Positions 23,991 to 36,056 of a stretch of 64,000 nucleotides of DNA are shown one piece after another (the stretch's first letter is position 1; every line of letters begins with the position of its first letter). The position numbers and the translations under genes are program-made. The stretch spans positions 139,001-203,000 of the forward strand of contig JAVYIG010000114.1 in assembly GCA_035222895.1 (NCBI GenBank). The letters are read 5' to 3'. The stretch is from Strongylocentrotus droebachiensis (lineage: Eukaryota; Echinodermata; Echinoidea; Camarodonta; Strongylocentrotidae). Below the pieces are notes generated by a model, which was given only the letters and a program-made list of their open reading frames with translations, was not told the origin of the DNA and made no database searches.

Positions 23991-24781
23991 GATTTACAAA
24001 AGGTATGACATGCAGAGGTTCCTTTCATCACTAGCCAAGGGGTACTACTACCAAAGAAAAAAGTGAAAAGAAAAGAAACTTTAAAACTCCAAGTTCAAAT
24101 GACCTATTCAACGAGAATTTCTTTTATCACATCAACCCCCTGATGAAATTTCTCTTGCCTCAGCTGTACCTAAAATGAGGAATAAACAAAAAGCTGCAAA
24201 CAAAAGACTGCTGTTTTTCTTCATGTGGGACTACATAATGGGCTTTTTAACGAGGTTATTGTATTCTCCTTCTAGCATCACCCACCTCCCTGGGGCTATA
24301 TATGCATCGCAGCGAACAGACTACAAAAGGAATAAAACATATTACGCAGAATGTTTTCTAACGTCTCGGTTGATAAATCACCCGTGAATTGTAATTCCGA
24401 CATTAACTAGCCTCTAAATATCACGCTTGTTAGTGATTATCTTGGCAAATAAAAATGGTAATAGCTTCTGACGTTGATGAAGAAACTGCCACTTTGCTTT
24501 TTTTACTACATCATCAAACTTGCCTACAGTGATGTCACAAACAAGTGATAATTTTTCATATTATTACTATATGTATTTGCCATATTGGTATCAGAGTTTC
24601 TCAAGAGGAATTCTGCTCATGTGACAATGCTACTTTGATATTCTCCAACATGCAAACCAAAACTTAATGAGAAAATCTCCCACATTATTCTCATCTTCAC
24701 TAGAATTAAACCTCCCTCTAAAAAACATAGAGATATGCAAAAAGATGGAGCTACATCCCTAGGATACACTTTCTACAGGAT

Positions 24782-24880
24782 GACCGGGGTAATAATATAT
24801 CTGTAAAGCGCTTAGGCACATCGTTGGATCGGTGTATTGAGCGCTATATAAAAAAACGGATTATTATTATTATTGCTTCT
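24782..24880 (+). mobile_element. SINE 3' end, second 3' variant
   Basis: AATAATATATCTGTAAAGCG, CTTAGGCACATC and GAGCGCTATATAAAAAAACG followed by (ATT)n match the reverse complement of the copy at 62378-62690. This defines a second 3' variant of the SINE family. Confidence 0.6.
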
Positions 24881-25054
24881 TTTCGTGTCTGGTGAAGACT
24901 TTCTCCATATCGGAGATGCTAGAGCCTAATTATTATTCATGAGAAATATGCAAATCAGCGTGACTTTGTCCATCCAATAATCCTGGTAATAATAATCATC
25001 CATCAATTCTTCGGTGTTCTTCCTTTCATCTTCCACTATCTCAAATTGGTTTTT

Positions 25055-25300
25055 GACATCCCTCCCTCTTTCTCCCTCCCTCCCTCTCTCCCTCTCTCTC
25101 TCTCTCTCTCTCACATTTTCTCTCTTTCTCCCTTTCTCTCTTTCTCTCTTTCTCTCTCTCTCCATGTCTCTCTGAATCTTTCTCATTCATTCTTTCTTTC
25201 CTCTTCTACTTTTTTCTTTCTTTCCCTATTTCTGATAAATTCACAATATTTTCATCTCTCAAATGCTATCTCTCTCTCTCTCCGCCCCTCTCCTCCCTAC
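25055..25300 (+). repeat. CT-rich tract
   Basis: TCCCTCCCTC and (CT)n interspersed; no coding content. Confidence 0.8.
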
Positions 25301-26034
25301 CCCTCTCCCTAAATAAATCCATGGATCTAATACAAGTGTTATGTCCATATTCTATCTAAATGTTAAATCTCAAGTGTTCCATTCAACATTTTTCACTAAA
25401 AAAAAATCCTAAAAGTTATCCTTGTATTTTTCTGGTCAAAGCGCAAAACCAAAAATATGAATGGAAAAAAAGGGCATTGCCAGACTTAAATAATCCTGGT
25501 TACTAAATTTTCATACAAAATAAAATCTCTTTACATAAAAGTTAGTTATAAAATTCTCTGAACTGTTTTAGTGCAAAAGTACTCATCGTTTGTGGAATTC
25601 AAGTACATGATTTCGGAACATATTCATATATTCCATAAACATGCTAAAGGAATTAAAGATTCTCTAAAATTGGTATTAATGTAATTTTTCTTCTCTGTCT
25701 GCATTTCTTACTCTATGTGTCTTATGGCAGGCAATACCTTTACCTGAGTGAGCTTTTTCATGCCGATTATAATATTATGCAAGTGGTGGTGGAATCACCG
25801 GGCTCCACGTCTAAAGAAGTATCTTTTAATCAGTTGATCTACCTCAGGTAGTGTTTCTCCACTCTAACCATCTCTCTTTCTCTCTCGCCCGCTCCCGAAG
25901 GAGAAAACAACTTTTTTTTCTCCCCGTGCCCGTGCCGGTCATTGGCATTCGTTCGTATATCTTAGGTGACATGCAAATCAGCCCTGCACCCAGCTCACTC
26001 CTACAGGGGAGAAGTGGGGGGTTGGATGCGCCGT

Positions 26035-26048
26035 GTCGTCATGGCAAC
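26035..26048. promoter_or_regulatory. X-box-like motif
   Basis: GTCGTCATGGCAAC matches 12 of 14 positions of GTTGCCATGGCAAC, within a GC-richer island (25850-26170) that also has an ATGCAAAT octamer at about 25973. Confidence 0.4.
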
Positions 26049-26266
26049 GGGGAGAAACAATCCTTGACAACGGGGCAAGGAATATGCACAGGCTTCCCAG
26101 GTGAGGCTCCCGCAAACATCTTCTCTTTTTCTTCTTCTTCGTTTCTTCTTCGTCTTGGCTTTACCCTCGGACTGACTTAACATAATCAGGAAGAGGAGTC
26201 TGGTGGGGTTCGTTGCAAGGAGCAAAGGAAGAAGCGTGCAAAATGGATGGAACCCGTGTGAAATTG

Positions 26267-26590
26267 AGGATGATGACGATGGTGGTGATGGTGATGGTGG
26301 TGAAAGATGTGGCAACAGTGGTAATGATGGCAATTCATTGTAATGGTGGGGTAGAGATGATGGTGATAATAATAATATGATGATAATAATGATAGTGATG
26401 GTGATGATAATGGTGATGGAGGAGATGATGGTGATAATGATGATAATAATGATAGTGGTGGTGATAATAATGGTGATGATAGTGATAATTACAAAGACAG
26501 TAATGGTTGGTGGTAATGGTGGGAGTAATGATGATGATGATGAGGAGGAGGATGATAGTGTTGATAGTGATGAAGATGATAATGATTAAT
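26267..26590 (+). repeat. (GAT)n/(GGT)n microsatellite
   Basis: Over 300 bases of GATGATGGT-type trinucleotide repeats, translating as Met/Ile/Val or Asp-rich peptides or His/Tyr/Thr-rich peptides on the other strand. Confidence 0.85.
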
Positions 26591-28570
26591 TTGGTTGTAT
26601 AAAGAGTAAAATTTAAAATTAAAAAAATAAAGAAATGAATCATCATATAGGTCTTTAAGAATTAAAGTTCAAATCTTCATGAACCCAACTGTTTTCATTA
26701 TAATTTGAAAGATAAATGTTAGCTAATGTTGGCACCAGTTTAACCAATTTCCCCTTTCTGAATAACAAAATTAATCAAGAAATTAATTGAAATAATATTT
26801 TGTATGCTGTAAGTTCTTTATCTAATACCCCAATCATTCCTACACTCTTTTTTTTCACAGTTTTTTTCTAAGGTAGGCTTTATGTTTAACTGAAAGGAGC
26901 ATTACAATGAATAAACCTTTACAAAGATGTAGCCCTTAAAAGGATAAAAAGAAATCTTTTGCCTGGTCAAAGAGGTTTTATCAAAGAGAGAGAACGAGTA
27001 AGGAAGAAGGAGAAAGAAAGAAAAGTGTGTCTAGACACACAGCATATGGTCGCAAACTATTGGCAGTACCACAATAATGCTTTTCGGTCATGCTCCAACC
27101 TCCCGCATCCATTGTTGTCAGATTTGTGGCTGCGCGACGGCCAAAACAGATTCAAGTTGAGTCTGAATGGACTGGGGTCTTTAGCGGTTTAACAGCAAAA
27201 TGTGCCCAGGTCTGCAACATACAATGCCCAATGTCAGCGTTGTCAAAAGGGATAATAGAAACGGTTTGCGAAACTACCCAATTTAGCTCAACGGCTTTTG
27301 ATAAGCGTGTGTATGAGCATCGTTGCAAGTGGCGAGAAATATGCGCTGGATTCGGCGAGAGAAGGGTTGGGTGACGCTATTCAGGTGGCGCAGTGGACGG
27401 TTCGAGGCATGGAGAGAAGCTATAAGGTTACACGAGAGATCGGGCATCGTAAGCGCCTCAAACTCACATCGATGGAATGAGATTGATCGTCGTTAAGAGA
27501 AGATAAGCGTAAGAAAATACATCACCGCAGCGCTTCTTAGGTGTGTTATATCACTATCATTGAAAGCAATGTCTAAACAAAGCTATCGCAGGATGATCAA
27601 ATGCGTTCAAAGCGGTCTTACGCACAGTCTGGCAAGATACATGCAAAACAGAAAATCAATCATGTCAACCATTTTCAAATTATCCAAGCCTCATGTTTTT
27701 TTTCTTCAGAGTCTTATTAAACTTTCATTCATGTTCACTTTCAGATACAATTTTATGGAAAGACGAACATACAGTTAATATCAAAAAGATCTATAGTACT
27801 AGCTTTTGTGATTTTTCTGCTCTTATTTTCTTTTCTTTTTTACATTCGGTAAATTAAAAAAAATTGTGTTATGTTGAACTGAAATAATTATCATCAGGCT
27901 AATATGATTTGTGCCTAATTAAAACATTACTTAATCATTCACAAAATTATAATCTTAGTTCTCCTCATAGCAAACGACCACATTCATGAAGAAGGTCTCC
28001 CTCAACCATGCGGCGCGGTAAACATTCACAGAGAGAGAGAAAACGCGGGAAAATGACGAAAGGTTGGTGAATGAGGGTAGGTCTGGAAATCAAACGCTCA
28101 AGATAAAGCTACTCGAATGTTGCAATAATGCCGCACCGCCTAAATCTATTTACCGTTCTCACGGCTGGGCTGGATCGAGAGACGGGGAATTAGAGAAGAA
28201 AGAACATAAAAAATGTTGGGGTAAGAAAGTGTGAAAAGCTTTTGTGGTTAATGTGTGTAAACCGCATTTGTATGACGAAAAGAATTGTGGTGGTTTTTTT
28301 TTCTTTTTCTTTTATTTGCTAAAAATTGAATGGGTGCAGAGTATTGAAATGGTATTTGTAGAGTTCACAGGTGTTTTAATAACAAAGGTTAGTTTACTAA
28401 CTGAGTAAGACTCGGCTTAAGGAACAAAATTCCACATGGTCCAATTATATCGTTAGTTCACCATACACGTTAAAGGCACTATGTACCATTCAAAGAAATT
28501 ACGATACAGAATCAGTCAACGGATACTTATGATTTCATTAGTAGAATTTGAGAGTAAGTTTTATGTTCCA

Positions 28571-28712
28571 TGTCTGTTTGGAATATGCAGACATAAATTG
28601 CCTGTTTGGACGAAGGGCATTGTGATTTGTCTGTTTGGAGACGGAAGGGCATTAAACAATATACTATGACACAGAATTAAAGCCCTTCTGGCTCTGAACA
28701 GACAATTTCTGT
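28571..28712. repeat. CAGAAGGG hairpin family with two extra partial arms
   Basis: The core hairpin 28628-28712 (TCTGTTTGGAGACGGAAGGG / AAGCCCTTCTGGCTCTGAAC) is preceded by CTGTTTGGAATATGCAGAC and CTGTTTGGACGAAGGGCATT, partial arms of the same type. Confidence 0.65.
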
Positions 28713-28807
28713 GTTGAAATGGTCTTTAGAAATGATACAAAACAACTTATTTCAAGACCATAATGGACACATTCCTTTTGAAAGGAAAAAAATCCTAACA
28801 GAAGAGG

Positions 28808-28867
28808 CGTAAATATTCACTCCTGAATGATAAACGCCTATAAACCTAAACAACAACGACAACAACT
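28808..28867 (+). repeat. Dispersed ~55-base hairpin repeat, copy 2
   Basis: GGCGTAAATATTCACTCCTG AATGATAAACGCC: GGCGT/ACGCC and ATTCA/TGAAT form a small stem. The (CAA)n tail is shared with the copy at 13535. Confidence 0.7.
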
Positions 28868-28916
28868 AAAACATGGCTGAGAATCTATATCACTTTAAAT
28901 GACTGACTGACTAAAT

Positions 28917-28996
28917 ATCATCTGTTTGGAGCGAGAAGGGTGTTAACCTCTGTCTTGTTATAAAGAGTTAACGTCCTTTTGACTCCAAACAGACTA
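28917..28996. repeat. CAGAAGGG hairpin family
   Basis: ATCATCTGTTTGGAGCGAGA AGGG and GAGTTAACGTCCTTTTGACT CCAAACAGAC form a long near-perfect stem. Confidence 0.75.
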
Positions 28997-30229
28997 GTGT
29001 TGTTTGGCCCAGTCTGTAGCTTGACACTTGACATTGACTCCTTTCTTGCCACAAAGGATTGTCATCACACGTCATTCTACGGACAAACAAACAACAACAC
29101 AGCCGATATCTCAAAGGTGATAAAGAAGAGTCGGCATACGAACACCACCTCAAAGAAATGAAATTCACGACCACCTTGAAGACAAAATGGCCTCATAAAG
29201 CGCCCTATCCCTTCAAATAAAAAGGACGACTTTGTCACAATCCAACCGCAGAACTTCCCTCCAATTATCCGCATATGAAAACCATAGAGTCGTTGGAAGA
29301 CATCTGGGCGCAAGATTGGGAAGATGGATCGCAGGAGGGAGAGAAGAAAACAGCAGTCGTGATTGATCAAAATTCTCATATTTGTTCATTGTGAGCTCGT
29401 CACAACCAGTTATTAGAGATCTTCATATCAATAGATATTGCACTAGGCTCATATCAAGGCTTATGAGTGAGGGGCATTCATATATATCACCTAGACAGCT
29501 AGTGGTAATAATATTTGGTCGAGCTCCAATTCCCAAGCTGGGACTATGAGATTGCTGATTCACCATTGCATCGGGTCAACATGGTGTCCCTGCATGCCAG
29601 GGGTGGGTGCATGAGCAGGGCATGCATCAACATCATCAAGTCTTTTGGATAGGATGTATAGTCATAGATGCTCTGACAGCCAACCTTCAACCGTATCAAT
29701 GCTCCCATAACACCCTAAAAGGGTAGATGAAACTGCACCAAAATATAAATTCCTTATCCAAGAGGTAAACATGTAGTTGAATTACGTTCAATTAGACAGC
29801 TGTAATACACACACCATCGTTTGATATTATAAAAGAGAAGTCATTTATATTCAAGAAAGAGCATATGAAAATGACTGTCATTATCCAGTGGCTGATTATT
29901 TTAAAAAATCATCAAAATCTCTTATATCAACCAGAAAATAATAATTTCTAATTCAACATTACAAACAGACAAGTTGGATTTTTACATATTGCAAATTGCT
30001 TTCAGGATTCTATGGTGTTAATTCATCTGGAAATGTAAAATAAAATGTTAAAAGCCTGGGAGTAAGACTAGCTGATGATGATCTGAAATTGTGACAATCG
30101 TACACCAGAGGGATTGAACGAAGGCTAACTGTATATACAGACAAGACCTTGAAATTGAACTGGGAGGAAAAATCTGCATCAGACGTAATAAATCAAAAGC
30201 CATAAATAGTTCCATCTCCCCTTGTCTGT

Positions 30230-30900
30230 CCTTCCCCTTGACTCTCTCCCCTTCGGCTCTGTCTATATTCCTAGATGTCTTGCTACATGTTGGTCCATCT
30301 CTCTCTTTCACCCTCTCTCTCTCCCCCCCCCCCCCCCCCTCTCTCTCTCTCTCTCCCTTGCTATCCCTCTTTCTCCTTCTAGCTCTCTCTGTCTCTGGTT
30401 TAGATTTCTGTCTGCACTTTTTCATCTTCTGTTCACTCTTTTCCAATAATTCAAATATTCCTGCAATAGCTTGCCTATAATGAATGTAACTCATGTATCG
30501 AATGGCTCGAATCATTGCTATCGCTAAAAAATAACCTCATTATGTCTGTCTGTCTCTCTCTGTCTCCCTCTCTCTCTCCTCATTTTGATTTGATTTTTTT
30601 TCTCCCTCTCACAATTGTAAATATATTGTATCATCCATCTCCACCTGTTCTAGCTTCCAAGATAATGTACTTATTTTCTTTTACTCTAATTTCAAGTTGC
30701 CTTTGCTTTTTTCTCCCTATTTCTCTCCCTATTTCTCTCTGTAGAACTGTATATATCTTGCGTATTATCACCACCTTCCTGCTTCACTTCTTTCTCCTCC
30801 CCCCCCCCCCCCTTCTCCCCTCTCTCTCTCTCCCGCTCCCCTACCCCCTCTCCCTCCCTCTCCCCCTCTCTCCATCTCTCTCTCTCTCTCTCTAAAAGCA
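30230..30900 (+). repeat. CT-rich block with two C-run/(CT)n junctions
   Basis: C15 at about 30324 followed by (CT)n; C run at about 30799 followed by CT-rich sequence ending (CT)n at about 30893. Confidence 0.85.
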
Positions 30901-31673
30901 GTACTGAGATTTCTCATTTCACTCAAATTGCATTGCTCTTCTCATCATTTGATGATGGGATCCATTCCATGGCCCGACATCTCGTCTGGCACGTAATGCG
31001 AGATTTCGCGCAATATCTCTCACAAATCGTTCTAACTTTTCCACGAAACCTTTCATTCCCTCTTTATGCACCGGAGTATATAATCACGATGCAATTCAGC
31101 GTTTTCCCACTACATCTATATCTCGATTCTTCCACTGTTGTCGGTTACACCTATCTATATATCCTCTACTGTATAAAAGATCCTCACTATCCATCTTTCC
31201 CCCTAATATCTCACATTTCTAATATAAAAAATTTCTCTAGATTGAACCCCAAACATTCATCACAAAATCATTCAATTCTAGGCTTGGGATAACTCAGAAT
31301 TAAGCTCAATAGGCACATGTTAAAATATTGATATTATCTTCAGCAGGTTCCAACTTTCAGGCTTTGTGATGATTTTGTAATGAAGGTTTAATCTGAACCA
31401 ACCACATTCACACAAAAAAAAGGGTTGGCAACTTTGACAAATTTTCCCAAAGAAAAGTGATACAAATCAATGCTTTAAATCAAATAAATCAAGTAAAGAA
31501 ATTCAAATCAATGCTTTTTTTCAAGCAGATCATGATATGGTATCATCAATTTAAGACATCATTGATTTGTCTTGCCTGTTCTGATACAAAATCTACATCA
31601 TGGACAAAAGCCCATAAAATATTCATGCTCCACTATCAGTACTCTTTCAAATGAGCACTTTGATTCTCCTTGA

Positions 31674-31984
31674 GGCCTGTCATCATCAGCTCGAGTTTGC
31701 CAAATAACCTGCTATTTTAACCATCCCGATTGCAAATTAACCAGTTAATTTGCGTCTTCATCAGCATTAGAAGGATATTTGGTTGAGAAAATATCCAGAG
31801 AAATCTTTGTTTTGTTTCCAAAATATCCCGCTATTTGGGAAATAGCGGGCTAATATGGGCCTGTCCGAGCTAGTTTGTGATGAGCGTATCAGTCTGGTGA
31901 AGACGCAATTTCAAGCTTCTGGATAATATTCTGAGTCTGAAAATAGCGGGTTGTCTGGCAAACTCGAGTTGATGAGGACAGGCC
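31674..31984. mobile_element. Palindromic MITE with GGCCTGTC ends (~45-base inverted repeats)
   Basis: The left arm GGCCTGTCATCATCAGCTCG...CCTGCTATTTT is mirrored by AAAATAGCGGGTTGTCTGGC...GATGAGGACAGGCC. Inside there is a second palindrome (ATCCCGCTATTTGGGAAATA...) and an internal CCTGTCCGAGCTAG, so the element appears built from repeated arm pieces. Non-coding. Confidence 0.7.
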
Positions 31985-32365
31985 GATTGATAATTTCCAA
32001 ATATAATAGTTTGCCTCAACCATGGACCTACTACTCCCTGCCTCAACTGTGCGGTATATCACGGCCTATCATTCAACTAAAAAAAGAAAAAAGAAGGAGT
32101 ATCGACTGAGGAGACCGCGATAAAATGTACACATTGCACACATAATGTGTCGATGGTGTATCTACGCCAAGCAACGGTAGCATGTGCAATAAGTAATCAA
32201 TTACAATTAAATTTTGAACGACTGTAGACAGCGTTCGCGTATTAATGGTGGCGTAAAAGGAGGGCGGCAATTCTGCACCTGTCTGTCAGCAAATCGAAAG
32301 CAGGAGGAGATGCATTAAGGTGAAACATTAGCACCAGCATCACGTACTTATCATAACAAATGTAC

Positions 32366-32498
32366 AAATAGAGAGAGAGAGGATTGAGGGAGAGGGAGAT
32401 GGAGAGGGAGATGGGGAAGGATAGAGAGAGGGAGATGGGGAGATAGAGGAGTAAGGGATATGGAGAGGGAGAGAGAGAGGGTGAGAGGGAGGGAGGGA

Positions 32499-32540
<42 letters not shown>

Positions 32541-32850
32541 GAGGGAGATGGAGAGGGAGGGAGAGGGAGAGGGAGAGAGAGATATTGGGAGAGGGAGAGG
32601 AGAGATGGAGAGGGAGAGAGAGAAGGAGAGATGGAGAGGGAGAGAGAGAAGGAGAAAGGAGGGGAAGATGGAGAGGGAGAGAGAGATAGAGAGGGAAAGG
32701 GAGAGAGAGATATAAAGAGAGGGAAGGTGAGATGAAAGTATTAGATGGAGTGATCAAGGATGTGCCAAAGAAATAAAATATTAGATAGAGAGGTAGAAAG
32801 AAGATATAAGATATAGATAACCATTGCAAGAAGAAAAGAGGGGGGGGGAG
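32366..32850 (+). repeat. GA-rich microsatellite
   Basis: GAGAGGGAGATG-type units and pure (GA)n at about 32500-32535. The 213-codon open frame on its minus strand is low-complexity Ser/Leu/Pro. Confidence 0.85.
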
Positions 32851-33647
32851 AGAGAGAACAAAAATCTGATTTTGTCTCATCATTTTCTAACTGTATAATA
32901 TCATGACAAAATTTGCTATCAAGTTTGACAGTCAGAGAAATATTTATAATCAAAATTCCCTGGCAGTTATACATGATATTCCACTCATTGGATTTTGGAG
33001 TGTGTTGCAAATTGGAATGGGAAACAGAGAAATGAAAGAGAGAAGAGAGGATGAAGAATGAAGAAGAGAAGATGAAGGATGAAGGAGAGAGGGAAGAGTA
33101 GATAGGAAGGGGAAAGAAAAACTTGTTATGCTAATATGCTCGGGCAGATGGGTCTGTATTTGCAAGCAAACGGCTTGAAAAGTTCGAGTGTTTACTGACA
33201 TCATGGAGGAGTCGTCGGGCAGCCGAATATTTGATTGCTGTTCAACGTCCAATCTGGTCGGGAATCTAAGAGATATGAAGTGGTTTCAAAGCAAACCAAG
33301 CTGGAGGTAAGGTCTGTAATCTGTAATTAGACATGACTTTCCTCTCTCTCTCAGAGCTAGTAACTCCATGCTCGGAGCAAGCCAGGAATGTAGTGCTATG
33401 GTATTGCAAGTATTCATCTATGATAGCTAAAAAATTATGTTTCTACCACTTTTGATTCTCCTTCTTCGTCTTTGGGTTTGAAGATTCTTGCATACTGATG
33501 AGTGTGTGTGTGCTTACGAGAGCCTGATTTGAGTGGTTATTCCATGACTTTCGTAATAGTCATGAATGAAGTTGTAATTTTCAATGATAATTATGTTTTT
33601 CATCTTCTACCACCCCTGCCCCCATTAAGTTGTCCCAAGTAATACTG

Positions 33648-33730
33648 CCATCAAGATTCAAGATTCAAGATTTAAGAGATTCAAGATAATTTATTGTCAT
33701 GTAAAAAAATACATTAAATTTGTTTTTGCC
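33648..33730 (-). mobile_element. LINE-like 3' tail with (CTTGAAT)n, minus orientation
   Basis: The minus strand has ACATGACAATAAATTATCTT followed by GAATCTCTTAAATCTTGAAT and more CTTGAAT units. The same tail type ends the repeats at 58955-59165. Confidence 0.55.
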
Positions 33731-34673
33731 GTATACTTTGGAGTTTTGGAATATAAAAGAAATTTGTGCTTTGTATCTGCTTCATGAAAAGGTGCTATAA
33801 AAATGTTTGGGAATAAAAATTATGATAACACCATACAGCAGGAAAGCTTGGCAAATCAGAACACTCTTCGTAAGCATTCAAATACATTTGAATTATTGTT
33901 CAATTTGCCTTTAACATTTGCCAAAAAAACAAATAACTTGAATGTTATCTAAACTATTGCAGTAGTCAACTATCTTTTTTCATATCCATAGATTTAGAAT
34001 AACATAATAGTCCAAATGACTTGGATGTCAGACCTTTGCAATAGAGTCACAAATGGAATTTATGCTTCTCACTGTCCAATTAATTTCTGTTTTACGATTC
34101 CTATGCATCTTGATTAATAGCACAGTTCTGTTTGTTTGTAATTTTATCAATAATTATAGAAGGACAAAAACAAGTGTATCATGCAAATAATCTCTTGCTT
34201 GATAGTATTGATGGCTTCCTTTTATACTATGAAAAACAAGAGCTTAAGTATTCTTTAAGTTGTAGAATACCTTTGTGATTATAACTGGGGGTGAAAGATA
34301 CACTCCATTATGACCAGACCTTGCCCTTCCTTCTTATTAATGGTGCCGTTTTATCACCATAATTATTAATCAGATTACTAGCCCATCTATGTATTTCCCT
34401 CTTTCTTTAACAAAATTTTGTTCTCGATCTTCCCATTAAGGGTGATTAAGGGATGCAGACCCATGATCATCTTAATCACCAGCTCAACTCTGGGTGAAAG
34501 ATGAAGTTAATTTTGTTCATCCTTCTGGCTTTAATAGCGAACAATAAAGAAGGTTGGGAAGAACCAGTTTGCATGTATATTCATCCACCTCCAGTTCTTT
34601 TCAGATAGTGGTATTGACAAAATACAGTATCATATTGTAATACCTTTCTCATACATTAGGAATACACATTAAA

Positions 34674-34890
34674 TCTCTCTCTCTCTCTCTCTCTCTATTG
34701 CTCTCCCTTTCTTCCTCTCTACCCCTCTTTCTCTTTTCTTCTCTCTCTCTCTTCCTCTCTCTTTCCCTCCCACTCTTCCTCTCTCTCTTCTTTATCTCCC
34801 TCACTCTTTCTCACTCTTTCTCTTTTTTTCTTCTTCTCTCTCTCTCTCTTCCCCTCTCTCTCTCTCTCTCTCAATCTCTCTCAATCTCCA
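34674..34890 (+). repeat. CT-rich microsatellite
   Basis: (CT)n at 34674-34695 and degenerate CT to 34890. Confidence 0.85.
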
Positions 34891-35919
34891 TCTCATAATG
34901 CAATTAGCATTCATTTTTCCTGTAAGTATCCTTCTCCTGAGAGTAAATATATGCTAACAATATCAAATGTATCCACACTATACATATTAGAACCAATCAA
35001 GTCTAATTCACCTGTTATATACAACGTGCCTCCTATACACACAGCACTATAAATACTCCCCTTCCAACATTACCTTCGCATTCACCAATATGAAAGCACG
35101 TTCGCAACAATAGCCCTTACAAAGCTCCGCAAAACACAAAGGCAGCACAATAGAAATTGCTCTAAAATGGCAGAAAGAAGCCCAGGTTGGTGCCACCCCA
35201 CCCCCGCGATCCACAACCGACTTGCGCGGCGGAATGACGATGACAACGTGGTTCTTTCCCAGGCGCGCTATCGCATGAAGGTCATCACAACAATAGAACA
35301 AGGAAAAAGTATAGATACTGTATTATGAGAGACACAAGGTTTCAATGTCTCCCTCGTTGTTCAACCACTGTCAAGGTCAAACGTTCACCACATGAATGGT
35401 AGACGGAACTATCTGACCAGCCGAGCCCCTTTGACCGGTGTCAATTTGTATTTACTTAAACTCTTGCTCTCAATTTACATCCTATATTGGGATAATAAGG
35501 GAAATTTTTCTACAGACCTTTCTTGAATAGCGTGCTGGGTTCTTTTATTTAGCAAACAAAACATATAAATGAATCACTGTCAATGCTAACAAACCTTTTG
35601 TAAATTGGTTCAACATCGCTGTACAGTATACCACACAGTTAAAACTTGCAGAGCAAGCAAACATGTAGAACTTTTTATTAACAGTAATACCCAGCATACA
35701 TAATGATATATCTCTACAGTCCATTCAATGGAAATGTATGCAAATACTTTGCTTGAGATAATTCCAGACTAAATCCATTAGAAATTAGCATTTTAATGAG
35801 AAAAAAAATTGTATCCAACTGGTTACTGCAAAGAGCATAGTGGGAAAAATTGACTGGGGCTTTGAAACATATTTTGGTGCTTTCATATCATATTTGGTAA
35901 CCTCTACATATTGTCTGTG

Positions 35920-36056
35920 GAATTAAAGTATATGATCTTAAACCCTTCTGGCTGGAAACAGGCGATTTATACTACATTTAAGAAAGAGAAGGGTGTTAAC
36001 TCTGCCAAGTGCTATTATCTTACATCCTTCAAGCTCTTTGCAGATGATATCACATT
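35920..36056. repeat. CAGAAGGG hairpin family, rearranged double copy
   Basis: Right arm CTTAAACCCTTCTGGCTGGA AACAGGCGAT, then AGAGAAGGGTGTTAACTCTG and CATCCTTCAAGCTCTTTGCA GATGATATC: three arm pieces in alternating orientation. Confidence 0.55.

Larger units (their letters stand above)
18266..30229. other. Non-coding sequence between listed repeats, 18-30 kb
   Basis: 18701-19320, 20113-21555, 24000-24780 and 29400-30230 show nothing recognisable. 27000-27480 and 27960-28240 are CpG-richer islands with several overlapping short open frames but no domain or convincing splice pattern. They are possible regulatory modules. 24946 and 25973 carry ATGCAAAT octamers. Confidence 0.5.

Noticed and set aside
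26335-26646. His/Tyr-rich and Asp/Glu-rich frames
   Set aside because: Both arise from the (GAT)n/(GGT)n trinucleotide repeat.
27090-27480. Overlapping frames in a CpG-richer block that looked like possible exons
   Set aside because: No recognisable domain, frames overlap in different phases, and no convincing splice pattern; more likely regulatory or neutral sequence.
30048-30515. 155-codon minus-strand frame
   Set aside because: The middle is a GA/CT microsatellite translation and the ends show no domain or splice support.
32242-32883. 213-codon open frame on the minus strand
   Set aside because: It translates a GA/CT microsatellite into Ser/Leu/Pro repeats; length is due to absence of stops in the repeat.
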